Source: Spirogloea muscicola
Lineage: Eukaryota > Streptophyta > Zygnematophyceae > Spirogloeales > Spirogloeaceae
Length of the DNA stretch: 18,973 nt
Assembly (NCBI GenBank): GCA_009602725.1
Contig: WELB01000279.1
Location: 135,299 to 154,271 of the forward strand
Direction of reading: 5' to 3'
Made by a program: the position numbers and the translations under genes. This document shows, piece after piece, positions 1 to 9,487 of the stretch. Each line of letters opens with the position of its first letter. The stretch's first letter is position 1. The notes under the pieces are model-generated. The model was not told the DNA's origin. It was given only the letters and a program-made list of their open reading frames with translations, and did no database searches.

Positions 1-27
1 GGCTGAGGCGCTGGGGCGGCCGGCGGC

Positions 28-3000
28 ATGGACCATGGCGGCGGCGGGGGTCCGCTGGACGCGCCGCTCCTGGGCGGCGGCGCGTCACGAGATGGCGTCC
101 GGCAAGCCTCTGACGGTGGAGGCGCGGCGCCCCGCGAGGAGGCCTCATGGCGCGGCGAGGCGGAGTGGCGGGCGCGCGACGACGGCCCCCTCCAGTCCCC
201 GGGGTTGCCTCCGGAGCAGCACCAGGTAGCCGCGGAGACGGAGCGAGCGAGGCGCGAAGCGAGGCCTCTCACTTGCCTGGTGCTCATGTAAGGCTCCCTA
301 GGCTGCCTGCGACCAGCCCGTGTTCGATTCCGGACCGCAGCGGCAATCTGGAAAGCCTTGAGCCTAATCATCTCAAGGAACCCAAGAGCGCAAAGACGGC
401 TAGAGCTCAGTGCCAGTTCCCATTACCACAACTTCTTCTTGGTAGGATGCTCGCCCGCCAGGCTGCGACATCGTCCGATGCAGAGTAGGGTCAGCTTCTC
501 AGTGACTGAGGAGACCCAGAGGCTGATTGGTGTAACGCTAGTGCTTTCCTTTCTCCCATGTATCAGGTCCGCAGGCTTTTTCTTCATCTTCAGTGCCTAC
601 TACACCGTACAGGTATGCAGGACCCCTTCTTGTATTCAATCGCTATCAGTGTAATTGGCAGTTTTGAGATGTAGGGTCTGGCTTTTAGGGTTAGGGCAGA
701 GCATGTCGGAGTCACTCCAGTGCTTGGCTTAGCTCCGGTAGTGCAAAAGAACGCCAGTGCGTGTCAATGGGGCATACGCACTGCACGTAGACGCGGGCTG
801 AGTGCAGCAGTGGTGAAGTGCAAACCCGGCCTCCTGAGAAGCTGGTGAAGTTTTGCGTGCGCAGGAGTATGTTCCGTCGCTTATTCCAGGTGGACTAGGA
901 GATGAGGTGATTTGCAACTCACCAATCATTGTGGGTTACTGTAGAAAATCTGCTAATGGAGATCATTATTATGATGATGGTACTACCGTAACGTATTTGT
1001 AGGAAGCTCTGCCCCAACCTTGTATCTGCAGGGGCTGTTACTCCACAAAGGCAGCTGTATATAGAAGCTGCCTGAATGCCGCAGGAGTCTCTGCCTTCTT
1101 TCCGTCTGCCTTACTTGTGTTACCAATCTGTCTCCAGTCCTTGCTGTTGGTTTACATTTCCCTCACCCTCGGTGCCCTTCTTCTTGCGCCGGCTATTGTT
1201 GGCTATGTGGGTGAAGCCAAAGCCATGGTGCTTGGAGGTATGACATCCTCTTGGCAAGCCAGCCCAAGCATCTGCGCCTCAGATTGCCACTTGGCGCTTG
1301 TAGCATCACCTGCTGATATCATTGGTGACAACTGGGCCTTACAAGTAAAGCAAGTCTCTAGCAGCCAAGAAGTACTGGCAATCAGAGGAGCAGAGGTTGC
1401 CAGGAGGTGGCCTGCAGCAAGGAGAGGCTCATGGTGACCATGTGCAGAATGTAGGTTGTAGGGATAGGGCTATGGTGTAGTACAGTGGGGCTCTCAGGTG
1501 ATGTCCACCCATGCAAAGACAAGTAGTGACTGAGGGTGCCGTTGTTGCAGGCTTGACCTTTGTCATCTACATGGGGAGCATGATCTGGCCAGTGGGAGCT
1601 GTCATCCTCGCGTCTAGTGCGCTGCTTGGCTGTGGCTCTGGCGTGCTGTGGGTGGCTCAGGTCAAACTTCACTACGCCCTTGCTTGTCCTTTTACTTTGC
1701 AGGAACAGTAGTTGTCATATAGGTTATGTACTTGTTAGATAAGATCACTGTTCTAGCTTAAATCTGCTCTTCAACCACATGCTTTTCAACCTCATTCTCA
1801 GAATTGTGTCGGGAAGATAATGATGCCTGACTTTTGAGTTTCGCTGTGTAACCATAGTACCAATTGCAGGGCAGTCTCACCTGCGGGTAAAAGCAGCTGA
1901 CAACATTGAGTGTCTTTTGAATCGATTGCAGGGCACATATTTCATGAAATCTTGTCCCCCCGAAAAGAGGGGTGCCTACAGTGGTGTCTTCTGGGGTGTT
2001 CTGTACTCCTGCACAATAAGTGGAAATGCCTTTGCGGCGTTCATCTTCCAGATGTGGGCTCCTCAGTGCTCAAATTCTTGAAGTCATTTGCTGCGTAGCT
2101 TGTGGTGATGTGGTTTTGCACCATAGCTTGGTTGATAGGAACCCTTACAATGGAGTCACTCGCAGCATCGCTGTACTTAGTGGCCTGTCAATGCAGTGCC
2201 GTCACTATAGTATGACAAGAACTAATGTCATGGTATTTTGGCAATAATGCAGAGCAACACAGGCCACCCTGTTTGCTATTTTTGCCCTCATGGGACTACT
2301 TGGAGTGGGCATCCTTTCCTTCCTCCCAGATCTGAGTAAAGAAGTCGAAATGCCCTGTACACCGAGTGAAGGAGGTGAAGAGACCATCAGGAGCAGGCAC
2401 AGCACAATGTGCGATGGCAGTGGAGAGGAGGACATGGACAGTGCATATGAAGGCGTCCATCATGGCTTGACCTGCGGAGGAGGTGTTGGACTTAGCGTTG
2501 TGGTCAGCGTTCCTCCAAACAAAGGCTGGACTTTGCCGAGTTCCAAGCAACATGGTGTGGGGTGTCCTCACTCCAGGCTCACGACTTTGCTTCTCTACTT
2601 TCTGCTTTCCCCCATGATCCTCTACAGTGGCGCTGAGGTATTACTTGCTTATCTAAACACATTGTGATGGTTTTAATGTCCTGCATCCGGAGATATGATG
2701 CCCTGGGGGGTGTTTGTTGTGCTTTTTGCATGCTTGGTAAGATGGTATGACTTCATCTCCAATCTCTGCTCCTGTGCAGGGCTCCTTCTGGTCAGGGCAG
2801 TACACGAAGCTGCTACCGCAGAACACCATCGGCATGGTATTGTCGTATGCTTGCCTTGAGATGTGCATGTTCATGTGAGTGAAGCAGGGCATTCTCCTTT
2901 CTGGTTATGTCCAAGAAGTTATGCTAAGTCCTGATTACCTGCAGCGTCATTATCTTCCACACAGTTGCACGATTATGCGTCCGCAATAAGACGTTGAATG

Positions 3001-4574
3001 ATCTATGGTTTGTATTACCCTGCAGGTCCTCCTTGTCCTGGGCATTGGACAGGTATTACATGCATGCTTCACCACCAATGGGTGCCAATTCAGGATCTGT
3101 CCAGCTTAACAGGCGCCAGGATCTCACTGCCACTTGGGCAGAGATGCCTTCAGAAACCTTTGCCATCTGTGACTCAGATATCCTTGTGATGGGGTCCTGA
3201 GCAGTGTACTAATAGATAGCATTGCTGTTACAAGGTGGCTGGCTCTCTCATCCTCGGAGGATGGATGTCTGATCGATTTGGCTGCCAAACTCCCACTTTT
3301 CTCATTGGTGCAATGTTCTTCTCATTTGGGTTGTACGTCTGCATACCCCTTTACAGGGCAGCTCACATTGTAAGTGATCCTATACTTCATTGGTGCAGGA
3401 GATAGTTGTGCAATTCAGATCTCTGGCAGTCAAGTAGCACCACTTGGCAGCAGAAACTCCTGTTTGGTGCTCGATCCATAGTCTTGTCCTGCAGAGGACA
3501 TAAAAATGTGCAGCACTGGTTTGTTGCTGTTTATTCCCATTTCACTTCCACTACATGACCCTCAATGGCCTCGTAGTTTGAGAGGATAGGTATAAGATTT
3601 GGAAGCAGAATAATAGACATTGGCAGTTTGGCTATCAACAAACCTTCAAGTTGATCTCAATGTTGCAGGATGAAATACTTGAACCAACCTGGCTTGGTGC
3701 GCCAGTAATCTCATATGTCGGCGCTGCTGGACTTGGCATTGGCGATGGTGTTTTCAACGTCTGCACGTGGGTTTGTACTTCCTTTGCGGTACCACGCAAC
3801 AGATGTTCTAGCTTACATAGACATGTACTTGTCAGCCCTGCTTAAAAGTTTGCAGATAACATTCTCAATTCTTTACGATCAAGGGCTGTCCACATGCAGC
3901 TAGTCACTTGCTGTTTACTCTGACGAGGTGCAGCAGCAAGACTGAGTGATCTGTTGGTAGCATCCTCTTGCAGGTACTTGATGATGGGCCGTCTTTTCCC
4001 AGCAGATGACTCAGAAGCCTGGGCAATATTGAATGTTCTCCAGGTCAGGTCTCAAGCTCATGGACCCGTTTGCAGAAGTTATTTCTACATAGTGGCACTG
4101 CCGATTGTATTTGTTATGGATGTAGATACTTGATCTACAGCCAAGGGAGTAATGAATGATCAACAGTCATCATAGCCAACTGTCGATGCTTTACTGCTTG
4201 GGTTGCAGAGTGGTGGGTCTGCCTTGAGTTATGCAGTCGCTCTTTATTCCCCTATTGTTGGCCCACAGAGCTCCCTCCTCCAGGTTCGTTGAAGAGGCAG
4301 CTCATATCCGTGCAATGTTCGTCAGTATGCATCTGAATACTGATTTACACAGGGAAATGGACCTGTAGCAGATAGTTGCTAGCAGTACTTTGCCCCAGAA
4401 ACCACCACATGACCGCTTGCTCACAGTATCATGTTGGGTCTCTCGGCATTGGCTGGCATTCAGCTATGGATTCAGGCTGGAGGGTTGCTGCTCGGCACCA
4501 TTCTTTATGTATTGGTTGACGCATTGTCAACAGCCTGGGACAAATTCAGGGCAGGAGGTAGACTAGAGCCTTAG
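28..4574 (+). CDS. UNC93-like membrane protein (major facilitator superfamily), multi-exon
   Basis: A polytopic membrane protein of the UNC93 family; plant members are linked to ion (potassium) homeostasis, but the substrate cannot be read from sequence. Joined exons give about 12 hydrophobic segments in the family order. Recognisable family segments are FFFIFSAYYTVQ (TM1), VLWVAQGTYF after TM4, GVFWGVLYS (TM5), LYSGAEGSFWSGQYTK (TM7 and the following loop), GGWMSDRFG (the MFS motif A type), and GIGDGVFN near the C-terminus, where plant UNC93 proteins carry a matching GIGDG. The start at 28 is the first ATG and opens a Gly-rich N-terminus; a GT at 226 is a possible donor, but its phase does not match exon 2, so the first junction is unresolved. 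The stop is TAG at 4572-4574. The loop between TM6 and TM7 is long and acidic. The gene converges tail-to-tail with the receptor kinase. Family assignment is firm; exact ends are not. Confidence 0.8.
226..566 (+). other. First intron region of the UNC93-like gene, with a B-box-like motif
   Basis: Between the Gly-rich first exon and the TM1 exon. A pyrimidine-rich run (about 541-566) ending in TATCAG is a good acceptor. The motif GTTCGATTCC at 322-331 matches a tRNA-type RNA polymerase III B box. No cloverleaf is evident, so this may be an old tRNA-derived insertion or chance. A small unrecognised exon could lie here, because exon 1 and exon 2 do not join in phase. Confidence 0.3.
567..4574 (+). 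other. Exon map of the UNC93-like gene
   Basis: Exons supported by hydrophobic family-like peptide plus GT/AG borders and matching phase: 567-612 (or from 575), 865-906, 1138-1237, 1551-1660, 1932-2053, 2253-2637, 2780-2874, 2945-2978, 3026-3052, 3235-3369, 3669-3766, 3974-4043, 4209-4283 and 4427-4574. Phases agree at every junction from 612 to 4283; for example the 2053/2253 junction splits an Ile codon and 3766/3974 splits a Thr codon. The 2253-2637 exon is open throughout but may hide an intron between about 2336 and 2575. The 4283/4427 junction is out of phase by one base. Introns have normal plant-like donors such as GTATGC, GTAAGT and GTGAGT. Confidence 0.72.
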
Positions 4575-5201
4575 AAGGATAGACACAAGAAGAACAACTG
4601 CATAGGCAAGGGATCCTCGTAGATGCCAAGCTTCTTGCAGGCAGGCGCAGCTGCTAACTTGGCAACCCATAGTTGCTCCCGATGCAGTCCACCTATTCCT
4701 GTCCACAGCTTGCCATACTAAATTGCATCAAACGAATGTGGCTCTCCCGTAGAAGGTAGGGGCTGGGAAAGGCCAGACCAAAGGATGGACAAGGTCCAAA
4801 GAGCCAAGGCAATCAGCACACCGGAAGTACCGCTTCCAGGTTCTGGATTGTCATGGTCTGCGTAGTGATGCAAGGCGTGATGCACTTGTCCTAGCTGCCG
4901 CTGCCTCATCTACACGAAGATTCTGATCAGAGCACTGTTGCAAAGGAGGTTGAAGGCACTCTCCCGCAGCAAGCAAGCTGTGCTCCTCCAGACTCGGTCA
5001 TCTGGAACGACTTGTAGAGCTATGTCATCTGTTTCTTCTATTAGAACTACTGACTGAAGAATCCTCTTGCTGAAGAAGCTCCTCTTACTTTTGTCCAGTT
5101 CTGCCTACATCATTGGCAACTTGTTGCCGTGTGTAGTAGTGTGTAGTGTGTAGTACGAGTGGCCCGAAGTAGACGTTGTGTTGGACTTCTCAGACAGAAG
5201 G
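4575..5201. other. Intergenic region between two convergent genes
   Basis: Holds the presumed 3' untranslated ends of both genes. No canonical AATAAA is seen on either strand near the stops. It contains one degraded family A hairpin repeat (4758-4795) and a short GT/TAG-rich run (about 5131-5155). No further coding exon is recognisable. Confidence 0.5.
4758..4795 (+). repeat. Family A hairpin repeat, copy 1
   Basis: The family consensus is a stem GGGCTGG, a loop near GAAAGG, the stem CCAGCCC, then AAAAGAATGGACAAGG. This copy, between the two host genes, reads GGGCTGG GAAAGG CCAGACC AAAGGATGGACAAGG, so one stem base pair is lost. Nine copies occur in the window on both strands. No open frame is shared, so the conserved feature is the hairpin plus the tail. 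Confidence 0.55.
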
Positions 5202-5600
5202 TCATCTCAATGGAGTGAATACACTAGGGTCGTTGTCCAAGTAAGACAGTAAATCTCTGAGAGAGACTTGGCTGCTGTCCTTTGACTGGCCATTCTCGAC
5301 TTGTGAAGCTGAGCTGCTGCTGGCAGCATGCATCTTGCTCTTTTCTGGCGAGCCCCTCTTCTCATCTTCTGACAACCGGCTCCATTGGTTGCCTGGAGTA
5401 GTCACCTCTGCATCGTTGGGCTCACCCTCCTCCTGCAATTGTGTTGGAAAAGATTGCATCCCGTCATCCCAAGTACTTCCTTCAGATTCAGTAGTTTGAC
5501 GCACATTTGCAAACCTTTTCATATTTAATTTTACTGACATGATTACATTGTGCACATCAGCAAACCACGACAGCCTCCAGCAACCTGCATCAGCAACCTC
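5202..5600 (-). other. Probable C-terminal tail exon of the receptor kinase
   Basis: An open frame ending at a TGA (5202-5204) encodes an acidic, Ser/Gln/Glu-rich tail (for example [45 protein letters not shown]). Composition fits the disordered tails of plant receptor kinases. No acceptor in the right phase for the donor at 5678/5677 was found, so the start of this exon is open. An alternative is that the previous exon reads through its donor and ends at a TAA at about 5543, leaving this frame non-coding. Confidence 0.5.
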
Positions 5601-8600
5601 TGGCCATCCTGGTTGTAGCGACGTAGTGCTTGAAAAAAGCCAGCATTGGCATTGGAATGGACCCCGAGCGGATGTACCTGAAGGACAAGGGCGGCCTTCA
5701 AGGTCCGGAGCACCTCGCTCATGGCCGGTCGCTTGGCGCTCTTGCTCGAAATGCACTTGGACGCAAGGTCAGCAACAAGTCGTATGGAGGCGGCGTTGTA
5801 CGTTCCAGCCATCTTGGGATCAAGGATCTGGTCCACTATCCCCTGCTTGATGAGCTTGCCTGCCTGGCATTGCAACCGCAGCCTGGATATCAACAAACAA
5901 AGCCTGGCGGCTAATCTGATCAAAGCAGGCAATGCGAGGTCCTCTCCTTTTAGTGGGTTCCAGCATGACACAGCAGGTGTCCAGTATCGCTTACCCACTC
6001 CACGAGGATGACCTGGGCTCCTTGTGTGTTGGTGTTGAAGGGTGGCCGGGCACACAGGACCTCGAGAAGGACAATGCCGAAGCTGTACACATCTGATAGC
6101 TCCGTGAGCTGCAACCTGCGCCCCAAGCGCCGAGAGCAGGGGTGAAGGTGAGAAGCACTACTAGCATTGCTATAACAAGAATTTGACAGCAATTGGCCGT
6201 GAAGGAGCTGTGTGTCCATCTCGCCTCCTTGAGACTTGGACCATGGTCCAAAGGTTTGTCTCATTTAGACACATGTTAAGACATTCTGGCATCCTCTTGC
6301 CTCAAGGCGTACCAACTGCAATCTTCGCTAGCAGTGGGCTGAACCAGCGGACCAGGAAGCTTGACAGCTTCAAAGCATAAGCAGAAGCTACAGTCTGCAT
6401 CAGCTACATTATTCACCACTTCAGGATGTTCACAATTTTCGCTGATATGCTTCATACCTGCGGAAGTATTCAGGGTCCATGTACCCCACGCTACCTTTCA
6501 CTACCGTGCTCACCTGCAAGCTCAAAATCATGTTACATAAGGGACACTTTGTCGACTGCGTCGGGCTGCCACTTGACCAGGTCAGCTGAACTTTTTGGAT
6601 GTTGACCAACATGATACAATGAACAGTCCAAGAGGCCATGCACTTGAGTCTCAAGGTCGGAATTTGGTCCCAAGGGTTGAGGAAGGGGCTGTGCTCTCAC
6701 ATGAGATTCGTCATGGCCAGGCCCCATCCGGGAGAGGCCGAAGTCAGAAACCTTTGCATCAAAATGCTCGTCCAGGAGGATGTTTGTGCTCTGCTCTCAA
6801 GCAGCAGATTGCAACTTTCAGGCACTTCAGTGGAAACTGCTGGCCAACTTACTTGTGCTCTTCAATCATTGCTATGACTTGAATAGGACCAGCCACCTCT
6901 CGGCCTTACGTAGTGATGACGAAGCTGGCTGACCTGCGGTATTGCCATAGATGCTTGAAGCACATGAAGAGAAGTAGCAATATGTGCTGACCTTGACGTC
7001 TCGGTGGATAATACTTTGAGCGGCGCCTGTGTGCAGGAAAGCCAGGCCCTCGGCGGCGCCAATGCAGATCTGCAGCCGCTGCTTCCAGGGCATGGCACCA
7101 TGCAGCTCAGCATCTTTGCCTGCGTGGTTATCAGGAGATCTTTGAGCAGTAACCTTAAAACCTGCTGTACACTTTAAAGAATGTGTAGGAGCTGGTTGCA
7201 AGAACACCTTTACAAATTACTGTGAAATGTTATGCACATTGCTTGTGCAATCTTATCTGTGAATATCGTTTAGCAGACACCTAGCCCCTGACCTTTGACC
7301 TGCAGAGGCAGAGCTAGATTTTGTAGCTGTTTGTGCATGCAGTGTGGTGGAGATTGGTGCAGAATCAAGGATACGAGGTGCGGATGCTTCACTTTGGTGA
7401 GGAACTTCATCTCCGCGAGGAACTCCGAGATACCCTGGTGAGAGTCAGGGCTGAACCTCTTCACTGCCACTGCAGTTCCATCCTCCATAACTCCCTACAT
7501 AGCAAAGCAGATACGGCAAGGAGGCAAGAGGTTTAGCCTGGACACTTGCAACTTGCGGGCCTGCGGCGACATGTAGAGCAACCTGTGCAGAGGGCAAGTG
7601 TAATTTACATGTCCTAGGTAACTGGCATAAAATTTGGTCATCTTCAGCACACGCTGGACCTATGCATACCTTGTACACCTTCCCAAACCCACCGACGCCC
7701 ACCACCATGTCGTCAGCAAAGTTCCTGGTTGCCACCACGAGTGCCTGGAAAGGGTACTCAACGCCAGCAGTGTCGATGCCTGCGACACGCGATGCACAGC
7801 TCAGAGGAGCTACAAGCTATCTCTTCCGAGCGCTTTCACTGTGATTATCGTGAGTTCGGCAGTATATAGAGCTCAGCTCGTTCTTCCATCAAGGTGACCA
7901 AGTGCAATTGCCATTGCTCCTGAATGAAGACTCGGTGTCATCCTCTCCCAGTAATCAGATGCTAAGACCCTGACATTAAGCTCGTTTTCTCTGCACCAGA
8001 GCCTGCAGTCGTATAATTTTCAGTGTGCTCATAGGACCCCGCGTGGGTGCCCGGAGCAAACAATGCCGATGCATAATTGCAGGTCATGACCAGGCAATCA
8101 ATCGCAGAGAAGATTTGAAGCGCTCACCGAAGGTCTGCGACAGAGAGACCATCGTGTGGCCATCCTCGGCTGCGTACGCCTTTTGGGTCATGCTGACATC
8201 CGTGAATATCTTGGACGCGTCGATGGTGCTCACCGAGGGCTTCGTTGCGCGACGCCGCATGCAGCACACGTACAGGAGGATGGCCACGGCGAGCAGCACG
8301 GCAGCGCCGCCAAGCACGCCGGCAATGGCCCCCACGTCGCTAGAGTGCTTCCTTTCCCCGCCAGTGGGCGTAACTGCAGAGCACCAGCGAGCTAGGCCGC
8401 CTTCAGCGTCGGCTCAATCAGTGCAGTGCGGTCCCCACTGGCCGCTGCTGCAGAGACCGGCAGCCATCGTCTGCAGGAAGCATGGCATCGCGGCCTGGCT
8501 CCGGCGGCAGATCTACGAGCAGGCTTGGGCATCTCAAATGACCATCAGAACACCCACACCGCGGGAGCTCTTTCCTTATACACAGAGCTACAAAGCTCCA

Positions 8601-9226
8601 TCCAGCGACAACCCAGTTGCGGAATTGATCGCAGAATGGCGAGTAACAAGAGCCCATGTCTGCGGCGCGGCCGGACCTGGTGGGGGGCTCGGGGGCTGCG
8701 GCGCCTGGAGGGGCGAGCTGGCGGGGACGATGGAGTCGGGCGGAACAATGGCGGGGCTGATAAGCAGCCGGTCGATGCCCTGCACCAAGAAGAGGACGTC
8801 CCCGAACGCGTCGGCGTCCACGAGCCTGGCCTGGCCGGGCCCCGGCTGGAATGCCACGCCGCCGTGAGCTCCCGGCGCCACGGTCATGGGAAGGTTGTTG
8901 GGCGCGAGCGTGGCGATGCGGGTCCCGTTGGCGCCGGCGGCGGCGGCGGCGGCGGCGAGGCCGGCGGCGGTGTGGCGGCCGACGAGGACGTGGTACAGGA
9001 ACACGAGGACGAACTGGTTGTGGAGAGAGACGGAGTACGAGACGTCGGGCGAGATGTGGGCGAAGGCCTCGTCAGTGGGCGCCAGCAGCGTCACGGGCTG
9101 CCGCAGCGCCGCCAGCGTCTCGCTCAGNACGACCGCGCCATGGCTCTCGGCCGCCGCCCGCCCCGCCGAGATCTACGGCGGCCCGGCGCCGCTCATAGCC
9201 ACCGCCAGAGCCATCGCCAGCGCCAT
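5202..9226 (-). CDS. FAS1-domain transmembrane receptor-like kinase (CrRLK1L-type kinase), multi-exon
   Basis: Predicted single-pass receptor kinase: leader, one FAS1 domain, Pro/Ser/Ala-rich linker, one TM helix, Ser/Thr kinase, acidic Ser-rich tail. Splice phases link FAS1 to TM (split Val codon, 8677/8373), TM to kinase (split Gly codon, 8128/7779) and kinase exons to each other. Catalytic features: glycine loop [17 protein letters not shown] (beta-3 Lys), EFLAEMKFL (alpha-C Glu), [47 protein letters not shown] and KRPAMSEVL. The [15 protein letters not shown] and LLEVLCARP stretches are typical of CrRLK1L cell-wall-sensing kinases, which normally carry malectin-like ectodomains. Oddities: no exon for subdomains IV-V (7120-7374), an in-frame TAG at 9173-9175, an N at 9128 and a phase conflict before the tail. 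The ATG at 9226 is the first in frame with FAS1. Function in wall sensing is inference. It could be a recent pseudogene. Confidence 0.75.
5678..7119 (-). other. Kinase C-lobe exons (catalytic loop to subdomain XI)
   Basis: Exons 6992-7119 ([24 protein letters not shown]), 6701-6790 ([18 protein letters not shown]), 6458-6513 ([13 protein letters not shown]), 5995-6115 ([17 protein letters not shown]) and 5678-5863 ([20 protein letters not shown]). All four internal junctions are in phase with GT/AG borders. HRD Asp, the following Asn and DFG Asp are all present, so catalysis is possible if the hinge is supplied. The RD-type HRD loop and TxxKGSxGYxDPEYF segment match CrRLK1L kinases. Confidence 0.82.
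7375..7779 (-). other. Kinase N-lobe exons (glycine loop to alpha-C)
   Basis: Exons 7670-7779 and 7375-7494. The first encodes [14 protein letters not shown], the usual pre-kinase helix of plant receptor kinases, then the glycine-rich loop [10 protein letters not shown]. The second holds the ATP-binding Lys in AVAVKRF, the salt-bridge Glu in EFLAEMKFL, and ends at KVKHPHL. The donor GTATCC follows directly where the family continues with VSLIGYC. The two exons join in phase 0. Confidence 0.8.
8128..8373 (-). other. Exon encoding the transmembrane helix and juxtamembrane segment
   Basis: Begins after CTCTGCAG (acceptor at 8374) and ends at a strong donor, GTGAGC. It encodes a short [11 protein letters not shown] lead, then a helix of small and aliphatic residues ([20 protein letters not shown]) and the basic stop-transfer CCMRRR. 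This fits type I topology with the kinase in the cytosol. The following 45 residues are Ser/Thr-rich, like receptor kinase juxtamembrane regions. Both ends are in phase with the FAS1 exon and the first kinase exon. Confidence 0.75.
8677..9226 (-). other. Exon(s) encoding a leader peptide and a FAS1 domain
   Basis: From the ATG at 9226 an Ala/Leu/Val/Met-rich stretch ([15 protein letters not shown]) resembles a short signal peptide. A TAG follows in the same frame at 9173-9175, then [12 protein letters not shown] leads into FAS1. Family marks: H1-type box [10 protein letters not shown], the LYHVL (YH) motif, and the H2-type box [14 protein letters not shown]. Total FAS1 length is about 130 residues, normal for one domain, with an Ala7 run inside. 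The C-terminal linker is rich in SP, AP and PP, like arabinogalactan-protein linkers. FAS1 domains mediate adhesion and wall or matrix contact. The TAG could be bypassed if it is the AG of a 3' splice site before ATC at 9172, but that site has no pyrimidine tract. The donor is CACCAG/GTCCGG at 8677/8676. Confidence 0.72.
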
Positions 9227-9330
9227 CGCCGCCGCCGCCGTCGTCGCCGCCGCCAGCGCCGCGGAGAGGCCGGGTGGTGCCCAGCGAGCCTTCTCCCGGG
9301 GGAAAATGCGTGTATATTAAGAGATGGGGA
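9227..9330 (-). promoter_or_regulatory. Putative core promoter and 5' leader of the receptor kinase
   Basis: On the - strand a TATA-like TTAATATACA lies at 9320-9311, about 85 bases upstream of the ATG at 9226. The leader between them is GC-rich with (GCG)n runs. A family B repeat begins immediately upstream (9331), so little unique promoter sequence remains. No transcript evidence is available from the sequence. Confidence 0.3.
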
Positions 9331-9433
9331 GGCCATGTGTGGCCAAGTACAAAGGCAAGCACATTGGACAAATGTACGTCACCTGCTGCTAAGCTGACCC
9401 GCTCAGTAACCACGAGTCAGCACATAGAGGTCG
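9331..9433 (-). repeat. Family B interspersed repeat, copy 1
   Basis: On the - strand it reads GACCTCTATGTGCTGACTCG, then TTACTGAGCGGGTCAG, TTAGCAGCAGG, TGTGCTTGCCTTTGTACTTG and a GGCC-rich end. The same order of blocks recurs five more times in the window on both strands, at about 75-90% similarity by eye. No coding frame is kept between copies. It could be a SINE-like element or a conserved end of a larger element. Confidence 0.65.
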
Positions 9434-9487
9434 GGGGGGGGGTGGTGGGGGAAACCCCCGCCCAGGGAAGCGAGCGTGAGTCGAACA

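Noticed and set aside
1870-1886. Possible 15-17 base microexon before GTAAAA in the UNC93-like gene
   Set aside because: The downstream exon at 1932 already continues the family sequence (WVAQ to GTYF) without a gap, so the microexon would insert extra residues.
8025-8867. Long + strand open frame of 280 codons
   Set aside because: It lies antisense to the TM and FAS1 exons, is rich in Arg/Ala/Pro from GC bias, spans a predicted intron and has no recognisable domain.
8426-9397. Long + strand open frame of 323 codons with the N inside
   Set aside because: Gly/Arg-rich low complexity, antisense to the FAS1 exon, and its 3' end is inside a family B repeat.
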